This document shows, piece by piece, positions 35,788 through 42,466 of a stretch of 64,000 nt of DNA. Numbering within the stretch: position 1 is the first letter of the stretch; every line of letters starts with the position of its first letter. A program made the translations under genes and the position numbers. The DNA lies in NCBI RefSeq assembly GCF_000092245.1, contig NC_014166.1, forward strand, positions 992,001 through 1,056,000. Reading direction: 5' to 3'. The notes below the pieces were generated by a model. It made no database searches. It was not told the origin of the DNA and saw only the letters and a program-made list of their open reading frames with translations. Source of the DNA: Arcobacter nitrofigilis DSM 7299 (GTDB lineage Bacteria > Campylobacterota > Campylobacteria > Campylobacterales > Arcobacteraceae).

Positions 35788-36690
35788 TTAAAGTAGATGC
35801 CCCAGTTCATCTTTTTTTGTTTTTAAATAATTTTCATTAAATTTATTTATTTTCGTGATTGCAGGGATTCTTTCAACAATCTCTATTTCACTATTTTCAA
35901 AAAAGTTAATTTTCCTTGGATTATTTGTAATAAGTCTCATCTTTTTTAGACCTAAATCTTTTAGTATAAATTCAACTGCTTTATAATCTCTTTCATCTTC
36001 TTTAAAGCCTAGTTTTAAATTCGCTTCTACTGTGTTAAATCCTTGGTCTTGAAGATTATAAGCATTTATTTTATTCACTAATCCAATATTTCTTCCTTCT
36101 TGTCTATGATAAATAACAAGACCACCTTGAGCTGAAATTAGCTCTAATGCCAAATCTAGTTGATTATTACAATCGCATTTTAAACTACCAATAGCATCGC
36201 CAGTTAGACACTCAGAGTGAATTCTTACTATTGGTATTTCTATCTCAGAAAAATTTTTACTCATAATTGCAAGATGTTCTTGTGAACCATCTTTATATGC
36301 TTTAATGTCAAAAGTTCCATATTTTGTTGGTAAATTTGCAATTTTAGAAGAAACAATATTTTTTTTATTTTCTTTGTTTAAATATGATCTGAAAAAACAA
36401 GATTTAGCACCTGTATGACAAGCTGTATTACCAATTTGTTCTACAATTACTAAAAGTGTATCTTCATCACAATCAACTCTTAAATCAATTAGTTTTTGAA
36501 TATGACCACTTTCTTCACCTTTTTTCCATATTCTATTTTTGCTTCTTGAAAAATAATGTACAATCTTTGTTTCAATAGTCAAATCAAAAGCTTCCTTGTT
36601 CATATAACCCAACATTAATATCTCATTTGTTCCATATTCTTGGGCAATAACTGGAACTAATCCATTAGATTTTTTAAAATCAATATTCAT
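35788..36690 (-). CDS. Fusion of phosphoribosyl-AMP cyclohydrolase (HisI) and GTP cyclohydrolase II (RibA)
   Basis: A 300-residue fusion. Residues 1-105 are HisI, with SRSKNRIWKKGEESG and zinc ligands Cys74, Cys91, Cys98 (histidine synthesis step 3). Residues 115-300 are RibA, with Cys161, Cys172, Cys174 in HSECLTGDAIGSLKCDC, QEGR (197-200) and TNNPRK (first step of riboflavin synthesis). Both parts look complete and active and are joined by a short linker. I know of no standard enzyme with this order. The two reactions are similar: both are zinc-dependent purine ring-openings. Expression is probably set by the palindromes upstream. Confidence 0.9.
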   Translation of the reverse strand: MNIDFKKSNGLVPVIAQEYGTNEILMLGYMNKEAFDLTIETKIVHYFSRSKNRIWKKGEESGHIQKLIDLRVDCDEDTLLVIVEQIGNTACHTGAKSCFFRSYLNKENKKNIVSSKIANLPTKYGTFDIKAYKDGSQEHLAIMSKNFSEIEIPIVRIHSECLTGDAIGSLKCDCNNQLDLALELISAQGGLVIYHRQEGRNIGLVNKINAYNLQDQGFNTVEANLKLGFKEDERDYKAVEFILKDLGLKKMRLITNNPRKINFFENSEIEIVERIPAITKINKFNENYLKTKKDELGHLL

Positions 36691-36735
36691 AATTTACCTT
36701 CGTATAATACATTTATCAAGCACTCTTCTAAAAAT

Positions 36736-36752
36736 TTGCAAACTAATTGCAA
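36736..36752. promoter_or_regulatory. Palindromic operator 1 between hisI-ribA and pyrC
   Basis: TTGCAAACTAATTGCAA: TGCAA-N5-TTGCA, 45 bases centre-to-centre from the second copy and 46 bases before the hisI-ribA start. Confidence 0.6.
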
Positions 36753-36775
36753 GTTTGAAATTCTAGCAAACAAGA

Positions 36776-36802
36776 TTTAAATGCAACTTAGTTGCATTTA
36801 AA
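36776..36802. promoter_or_regulatory. Palindromic operator 2 between hisI-ribA and pyrC
   Basis: A perfect 27-bp palindrome with 13-base arms (TTTAAATGCAACT and its complement) around a single T. Its core ATGCAA-N5-TTGCAT shares the pattern of operator 1. Size and symmetry fit a Fur-family (Fur/Zur) or similar dimeric regulator. The identity of the regulator is inferred only from the zinc-enzyme content of the flanking genes. Confidence 0.65.
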
Positions 36803-36845
36803 AACTCTTTAGTTAAAATGCACCAAATTAAAAGGAAAATCTAGT

Positions 36846-37250
36846 ATGAAAGAATTTATCATTAATTCTGCTTTAGATATGCATCTTCATTTAAGAGATG
36901 ATGATATGCTAAAGCTTGTAGCACCTCTAACTTCAAAAGTTTTGCAGGTGCACTTATTATGCCAAATCTACTTCCACCAATTACTACAAAAAAGGCTTTA
37001 TTATCATATAAACAAAGAATCAAAGAGTCTTGTAAAGAAGATATTTTTACTCCCTATGTTACGATTTTTTTTCAAGTGGATTATTCATACTCATTTTTAG
37101 AAGATATAAAAGATGAGATAATTGCTGTAAAACTTTATCCTTTTAGAGTAACAACAAATAGTGAAACAGGTGTATCTTCAATGGATGTTGAAACTTTAAG
37201 ACCAACACTTGAAACAATGAGTAAATTGGGAATTCCTTTATGTGTAGGTT
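36846..37250 (+). pseudogene. pyrC: Dihydroorotase pyrC remnant (frameshifted and truncated)
   Basis: It starts well (LDMHLHLRDDDMLKLVAPLTSK with the metal HxH) but shifts frame at about 36937: the next frame continues SFAGALIMPNLLPPITTKKALLSYKQRI to about 37247 (LGIPLCV). The rest of the enzyme, with the other metal-binding His residues and the catalytic Asp, is gone. A one-base loss explains the shift. Pyrimidine synthesis must use another copy. Confidence 0.88.
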
Positions 37251-37360
37251 TTGGAACTTTCTTTAAGTTCAAAATTAATTTATTGAACTATTATATAATT
37301 TCATTAACTATCAGTTATAGACCTAAAACTATGAGTGCTCTTATAAATGATATATTTTAC

Positions 37361-38503
37361 TTATATAAAACAATCTATTAGTTTTTTTAATAGCTCTTTT
37401 TTATCTTCATTTGATTCACTTTCTAATCTAATTGACAGTTGATTTTTTACAATTTTTATTGCATTGTCACATTCACTTATTGCTTCATTAATTTCTTTTT
37501 TTGTTAGATCACATGTTTGTATACCAAATCTTTCTATATACTTGTTGTCCCACCATTTTTTACTGCCAAGAAGTAATAATGCTGGAATATCATTTTTAAT
37601 ATATACTGTAGTTGATACTACATCATATGCTGGTGCTAATTGTATGTCATCTATTCCTGTGTAAATAAGCCCAAAGTTTTTGAGATGAGCATCACCATTT
37701 TTTAATAAAAAATTTAAATAAGTCATTTTAAAAAATTGAATAAGTGAAGATTTTTTGTGCTGCGGTGAAACAAAAGTTTTAATTGTTTTTACTATTTGTT
37801 CATGAGATCCTTCATATTTATCATCTCTTTGTTTACCCATTAAAACGCACATGTCTTCGAAGCCAATATATTTATCATCAACTTTATCAAATCGTTTCAT
37901 AATAAAAAGCTTTTCATCATCAGATATATAAAACTCTGGAACTTCAATGTTTGATCTTCTAACAATTTCCATGCAGTAGTACTCATTTAAAGCAAGTTCT
38001 TTATAATCTGTACCCCAAGATTTGACAATGTAATCATCAACTTTTAAAGTTGTTTTATTTTTAATTAGGGCTAAAACTTTTGGCTGAACTCCACTTAGTG
38101 CTGAGTTTAGTGCAAATTTAGTTACTAATTCATCAAAAAGGTTATCTTTTTTTGTATGTAATAAATCATCAAGACTTAAACTATCATCAGCTTTAATAAA
38201 ATTTGATTCATAAGAAAGCCTACCTTTTATTGAGTTTGACATAACTTTTAGTAAGCCAAAATCATCGGTTTTTGTGAGTTTTGAGAAATGTTTTTTAATA
38301 ATTGATAATAGGTAACCTTCTGGCAAATGCATTTCAAAAATAGGGTGAAGTTTATTATGGATAAATGGCTTACTTCTTACAGGCATAAGTAAAGAGATAA
38401 AATTGTTTTTTTCTTCACAATCATATGAGAATATAAATTCATTATCTTCTTTTATTAAGTTTCCACTAGAATTTGAATTTACTTTTACATTTAATTTATC
38501 CAT
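37361..38503 (-). CDS. hipA: HipA-type serine/threonine kinase toxin
   Basis: A 380-residue protein. The N-terminal HipA cap is at 1-95, the Gly-rich ATP loop NSALSGVQPK at 133-142, IMKRFD at 201-206, catalytic Asp271 and Asn276 in NGDAHLKNFGL, and metal Asp294 in PAYDVVST. It looks complete. HipA toxins phosphorylate translation targets such as GltX and are held by HipB. It overlaps hipB by eight bases. Confidence 0.9.
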   Translation of the reverse strand: MDKLNVKVNSNSSGNLIKEDNEFIFSYDCEEKNNFISLLMPVRSKPFIHNKLHPIFEMHLPEGYLLSIIKKHFSKLTKTDDFGLLKVMSNSIKGRLSYESNFIKADDSLSLDDLLHTKKDNLFDELVTKFALNSALSGVQPKVLALIKNKTTLKVDDYIVKSWGTDYKELALNEYYCMEIVRRSNIEVPEFYISDDEKLFIMKRFDKVDDKYIGFEDMCVLMGKQRDDKYEGSHEQIVKTIKTFVSPQHKKSSLIQFFKMTYLNFLLKNGDAHLKNFGLIYTGIDDIQLAPAYDVVSTTVYIKNDIPALLLLGSKKWWDNKYIERFGIQTCDLTKKEINEAISECDNAIKIVKNQLSIRLESESNEDKKELLKKLIDCFI

Positions 38504-38735
38504 TTACAATATCCTCAAATACAGGGAATAGTGATTTTTCTTTTATAACTAACTCTTGTCCTAGATAGTCAGTCAATTGCAAAACTTTTTTAAGGCCAAT
38601 GTCACTACTGGTTCCATTTTCAAAATTGCTGATAGTTGCTCTTGAAATATTTAAATCACTAGAGATAGTTTTCTGAGAAATACCTCTACTTTTTCTTAAA
38701 AGTGCCAACTCTTTGCCAAGTTCACCAAAATTCAT
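38496..38735 (-). CDS. hipB: HipB-type HTH antitoxin
   Basis: A 79-residue Xre-type HTH (LRKSRGISQKTISSDLNISRATISNFENG). The ATG at 38735 is chosen since it follows AAAAGG; a longer frame to 38795 lacks a ribosome site. It overlaps hipA and probably represses the pair. Confidence 0.88.
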   Translation of the reverse strand: MNFGELGKELALLRKSRGISQKTISSDLNISRATISNFENGTSSDIGLKKVLQLTDYLGQELVIKEKSLFPVFEDIVNG

Positions 38736-38830
38736 ATAAATACCTTTTGTGTATAAAATATTAGTCATTATAATATTAAAATTAGATTTTGTCAAATATA
38801 ATATAGAAAATTTATCAAAAAATCAGTAAG

Positions 38831-39070
38831 TTATTGGTGTTCTTCTCCTAATCTAAGTTTTGTGAGAATCTCATTTCTTATTTGTTTGCAGTAATTAATT
38901 CTAATGCCTTGGGAATATTTACCGATAGTTTTTAGTTTATCACTGTTATTTTTTCTATATCTTATGATATACACTTTATCTACTTCTTTGGCATTTTCGT
39001 TTATAATCTGTTTGAAAAAAATACCCTCTTCATTAGTGGGAATTCTTTTTGATAATGTTTTTAAACTCAT
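38831..39070 (-). pseudogene. Tyrosine recombinase remnant (N-terminal domain only)
   Basis: 79 residues matching the N-terminal arm-binding region of Campylobacterota-type integrases (MSLKTLSKRIP; VYIIRYRKNNSDKLKTIGKYS; IRNEILTKLRLGEE), and then a stop. The core-binding and catalytic domains (R-H-R-Y) are missing; hipBA occupies the space. It lies at the right end next to attR, as expected of an integrase gene. Confidence 0.75.
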
Positions 39071-39078
39071 ATGAAGCT

Positions 39079-39097
39079 AGTCCTTATTTAGTCCTTG
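39079..39097 (+). repeat. Right arm-type direct repeats
   Basis: AGTCCTTA at 39079-39086 and AGTCCTTG at 39090-39097, an 11-base period, matching the pair at the left end in sequence and orientation. Confidence 0.65.
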
Positions 39098-39221
39098 TGA
39101 TTTTAAAAATATTGTTAAATATTGATAATTTATTTTATACTAAAAAATCATAAGAGTTCTTTTAATATAGTACTTTGAGGGATATTGAGTAATATTTAAT
39201 AAAAATGATAAAAGGATAGAA

Positions 39222-39235
39222 ATGGGATTAGGTGT
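39222..39235 (+). repeat. attR: first 14 bases of ychF
   Basis: ATGGGATTAGGTGT, identical to 33769-33782; here it continues into the intact ychF reading frame. Confidence 0.7.
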
Positions 39236-40325
39236 AGGAATAGTAGGACTTCCAAATGTAGGTAAATCGACAACTTTTAATGCTTTGACAAAAGCACAAA
39301 ATGCAGAGGCACAAAATTATCCATTTTGTACTATTGAGCCAAATAAAGCAATTGTTCCAGTACCTGATAAAAGATTAGATGCGTTAGCAAAAATTGTTAT
39401 CCCTGATAAAATTCAATACTCAACAATTGACTTTGTAGATATTGCTGGACTTGTAAGAGGTGCTTCAAAGGGCGAGGGATTAGGAAATCAATTTTTATCT
39501 AATATTAGAGAAGTTGAAATGATCTTACATATGGTTAGATGTTTTGAAGATGGAAATATCACTCATGTGGAAGGTGATGTAAATCCTTTAAGAGATATTG
39601 AGATAATCGAAACTGAGCTTATTTATGCAGATATTTCACAATTAGAGAAAAAAATAGATAGACTTAAAAAACAAGCAAAAACTTCAAAAGAAGCAGCAGC
39701 CTCTTTAGTAGTTGCAGAAGAGTTATTTAAACATTTAGAAGAGTTAAATCCTGTAAAAACTTTTGAAAAAATAGAAGATGATGTTTTTGTTGCTTTAGAT
39801 AAAGAACTTAGATTTTTGTCAAATAAAGATGTTATTTATGGAGCAAATGTTGACGAAGATTCATTAGCAGATGGTGGAAATAAATTTGTTGAGATCTTAA
39901 AAGAGCATGCTGCTTCAGTAAATGCAGATGTTATTATGCTTTGTGCAAAAATTGAAGAAGAATTAGTTGGTTTAGAAGATGAAGAAGCACAAGAGTTTTT
40001 GACAGATTTAGGTGTTGAAGAGTCTGGATTAGAACAAATTATTCATAAAGCATTTGATAAACTTGGACTTCAATCATATTTTACAGCAGGGAAAGTAGAA
40101 GTGCGAGCTTGGACTATTAGAAAAAACACAAAAGCACCACAAGCAGCAGCTGTTATTCATAATGACTTTGAAAAAGGTTTTATAAAAGCTGAAGTTATTG
40201 CTTATGAAGATTTTGTATCTTTAGGTGGTGAAGCTAAGTGTAAAGAAGCAGGAAAACTAAAACTTGAAGGAAAAGATTACGTAGTTCAAGATGGTGATGT
40301 TATGCATTTTAGGTTTAATGTCTAA
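39222..40325 (+). CDS. ychF: Redox-regulated ATPase/GTPase YchF (OLA1)
   Basis: A 367-residue Obg-superfamily P-loop protein: G1 GLPNVGKST, the NYPFCTIEPN switch, G3 DIAGLVRGASKGEG, a coiled-coil arm, and a TGS domain at the C terminus (FTAGKVEVRAW ... VQDGDVMHFRFNV). It binds ribosomes and prefers ATP in known members. Its upstream region now comes from the inserted element (AAAAGGA ribosome site), while the ancestral promoter appears to be stranded near 33720. Confidence 0.97.
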   Translation: MGLGVGIVGLPNVGKSTTFNALTKAQNAEAQNYPFCTIEPNKAIVPVPDKRLDALAKIVIPDKIQYSTIDFVDIAGLVRGASKGEGLGNQFLSNIREVEMILHMVRCFEDGNITHVEGDVNPLRDIEIIETELIYADISQLEKKIDRLKKQAKTSKEAAASLVVAEELFKHLEELNPVKTFEKIEDDVFVALDKELRFLSNKDVIYGANVDEDSLADGGNKFVEILKEHAASVNADVIMLCAKIEEELVGLEDEEAQEFLTDLGVEESGLEQIIHKAFDKLGLQSYFTAGKVEVRAWTIRKNTKAPQAAAVIHNDFEKGFIKAEVIAYEDFVSLGGEAKCKEAGKLKLEGKDYVVQDGDVMHFRFNV

Positions 40326-40360
40326 TAAATTTAATTATTATATAATAACTAAAATTATTA

Positions 40361-40396
40361 GAAGGGAAAGCAAAAAACTAATTTTCTTTCCTTTTT
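40361..40396 (+). terminator. Intrinsic terminator after ychF
   Basis: GAAGGGAAAG pairs with CTTTCCTTTT (two wobble pairs) and ends in T residues. Confidence 0.55.
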
Positions 40397-40424
40397 ATAT
40401 CTCAACTATTTAATTGGCAATTAT

Positions 40425-42356
40425 ATGAGTACTAAAAATGAAAAAACCATACTTAAAATTATAAAATATTCTCCTCCTATTTTAATCATATTTATTTCAA
40501 CTTTTTTAATTATTTTTATATATATTGAATATAATACTACTTACTTACAAGAAAAAAAAATAATGGAAAAAGAGTTTATTAAGTTTAATAAAGAAATTGT
40601 AAAAAATAATGTTGATGTAGCTTATAATACTATTTTAGAAATAAAAAAAAATACAGAGATAGAACTAAAAAAATCAATTAAACAAAGAGTATATGAGGCT
40701 ATAGATATAGCCAATAGAATTTATAATGAAAACAAAGATACAAAAGATAAACAAACTATTAAAAAAATGATAAAAGATGCTTTGATTGATATTCGATTCA
40801 ATGAAGGAAGAGGGTATTATTATATCTATTCATTTGATTATATATGTGAATTACTACCCCTTGATAAATCTTTAGAAGGAAAGAGTTTTTATAATTACCA
40901 AGATAGTAATGGTAAATATTTAATTAGAGATATGATTAAACAGCTTAAACTTGATAATGAAGGTTTTATGACTTGGTATTATCATAAACCAAATGACATG
41001 AAAAATAACTATAAAAAAATAGGCTTTAATGTTTACTTTAAACCTTTAGATTGGTTTATTGGTACAGGTGAATATGTAGATGACTATGAAGAGAGTGCAA
41101 AAAAATCTGCTTTGGGATATCTTAAAAGTTTAAGATATCTTAATAATAATTATATTTTTGCAATAGATTATGATGGGACATATTTATTTCATATAAAAAA
41201 AGAGGTAGTTGGTCAAAATGTTTTTAAATTTGATGATGTAAGATATGATAAAAATCTTGCAATTAAAATTAGTGATATTGTAGAAAATGGGACAGAAGGG
41301 TATATTACTTATATTCAAAATAAAAAGCCAGATACTAATAAACCTACAAAAAAAACAAGTTTTATAAAAATAGTACCTTCTTGGAATTGGATTATCGGAC
41401 AAGGATTTTATGATGATAGATTTGAAAAAACTCTAGAAGAGAAAAAACTTTTTTTAGAGAAAAAATTTACAAACTATATTTCAAATATAATTATTTTTAG
41501 TGCTTTATTGATATTTATTTTATTGTTTGTTTCGATACTAATTTCAAAGATTTTACAAAAAAAGTTTCAAAAATATAAAAATGATATAAAAATATATGTT
41601 AATGAAAATAATAAACAACGAGATATCTTAGCACATCAAAGTAAAATGACTGCAATGGGAGATATGATTGCGAATATTGCTCATCAATGGAGACAGCCCT
41701 TATCTGTTATAACTACTGCTGCTAGTGGAGTAAAAGTAAATAATGAGTTAAACTTACTAGAAAGTGATAGTTTAAATAAATCTATGGATTTGATTGTTGA
41801 ACAGTCTTTATTTTTATCACACATAATTGAGGATTTTAAAGACTTCTTAAACTCTAAAAATGAAAAAACATATTTTAATATTGAAAGAGTAGTTGATAAA
41901 GCTATAAATTTAGCTTATGGGAAGTTTGAAAATAATGAATTCGAAATTATAAAAGATATAGATAATATTCAAATGGAAAATTTTGAGAATCAATTATTGC
42001 AAATTTTAATTAATATTTTAAAAAACTCTTTTGATCAATTTGAAAAAATAGTAGGAAAAAGATTGTTATTTATTTCTGTAAAGGCTAAAAACAATAAAGT
42101 AAAGATTTTAATCAAAGATAATGCAGGAGGAATCCAAAAAGATATAATTGAACGAATTTTTGAACCATATTTTACAACAAAACACCAATACCAAGGTACA
42201 GGTATGGGTTTATATATGATTGAAGAAATTGTTAGAAAACATATGCATGGAAATATTTTTGTAACAAATGATGAGTATGAGTATGAAAATATAATTTATA
42301 AAGGTGCAAATTTCCATATAGAAATACCTCTTAAATGTGAAATAAGTAATAAATAA
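40425..42356 (+). CDS. Cache-domain sensor histidine kinase (orphan, second copy)
   Basis: 643 residues with the same plan as the kinase at 17400-19340. TM1 is at about 17-35. Two Cache-type units (YYYIYSFDYICELLP ... WFIGTGEYVDD and YIFAIDYDGTYLF ... WIIGQGFYDD) are followed by TM2 at about 352-375, His420 in NIAHQWRQP, and an HATPase with GTGMGLYMIEEIV. No response regulator is adjacent. The ligand is unknown. Confidence 0.9.
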   Translation: MSTKNEKTILKIIKYSPPILIIFISTFLIIFIYIEYNTTYLQEKKIMEKEFIKFNKEIVKNNVDVAYNTILEIKKNTEIELKKSIKQRVYEAIDIANRIYNENKDTKDKQTIKKMIKDALIDIRFNEGRGYYYIYSFDYICELLPLDKSLEGKSFYNYQDSNGKYLIRDMIKQLKLDNEGFMTWYYHKPNDMKNNYKKIGFNVYFKPLDWFIGTGEYVDDYEESAKKSALGYLKSLRYLNNNYIFAIDYDGTYLFHIKKEVVGQNVFKFDDVRYDKNLAIKISDIVENGTEGYITYIQNKKPDTNKPTKKTSFIKIVPSWNWIIGQGFYDDRFEKTLEEKKLFLEKKFTNYISNIIIFSALLIFILLFVSILISKILQKKFQKYKNDIKIYVNENNKQRDILAHQSKMTAMGDMIANIAHQWRQPLSVITTAASGVKVNNELNLLESDSLNKSMDLIVEQSLFLSHIIEDFKDFLNSKNEKTYFNIERVVDKAINLAYGKFENNEFEIIKDIDNIQMENFENQLLQILINILKNSFDQFEKIVGKRLLFISVKAKNNKVKILIKDNAGGIQKDIIERIFEPYFTTKHQYQGTGMGLYMIEEIVRKHMHGNIFVTNDEYEYENIIYKGANFHIEIPLKCEISNK

Positions 42357-42382
42357 TTTTTAATATAATTTAAAAACTTTTA

Positions 42383-42405
42383 TTTTGTATACTTTTTATA
42401 CAAAA
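42383..42405. repeat. Inverted repeat downstream of the kinase gene
   Basis: TTTTGTATA-CTTTT-TATACAAAA, 9-base perfect arms. It could be the weak terminator of the kinase gene or a regulator site; it resembles the GTATAC motifs near 62150-62230. Confidence 0.45.
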
Positions 42406-42431
42406 AAGAAAATTCTCTTATAACTTAAAAA

Positions 42432-42439
42432 TGTATAAT
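42432..42439 (+). promoter_or_regulatory. Extended -10 promoter for the CheW-like gene
   Basis: TGTATAAT, an extended -10 element, 27 bases before the ATG. Confidence 0.5.
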
Positions 42440-42466
42440 CTTTTTATATATTTATAAGGGAATTAA

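Larger units (their letters stand above)
33769..39235. mobile_element. Decayed integrative element inserted at the 5' end of ychF
   Basis: The first 14 bases of ychF (ATGGGATTAGGTGT) occur at 33769-33782 with their own promoter-like and ribosome sequences, and again at the real ychF start 39222-39235. Between them lie about 5.4 kb of accessory genes, an integrase N-terminal remnant (38831-39070) next to the right repeat, and 11-bp-spaced AGTCCTT pairs near both ends. This is the expected attL/attR layout of an element whose integration rebuilds the target gene. The integrase is broken, so it is now probably immobile. Confidence 0.72.

Noticed and set aside
36776-36802. Terminator for pyrC or hisI-ribA
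   Set aside because: It lies between two divergent gene starts with no T-run, so an operator is more sensible.
36959-37381. Independent 140-residue protein
   Set aside because: Its first two thirds are dihydroorotase in the shifted frame and the rest is random sequence past the truncation; treated as part of the pyrC pseudogene.
38736-38795. Longer hipB start
   Set aside because: The upstream ATG has no ribosome site; the ATG at 38735 follows AAAAGG and aligns with normal HipB length.
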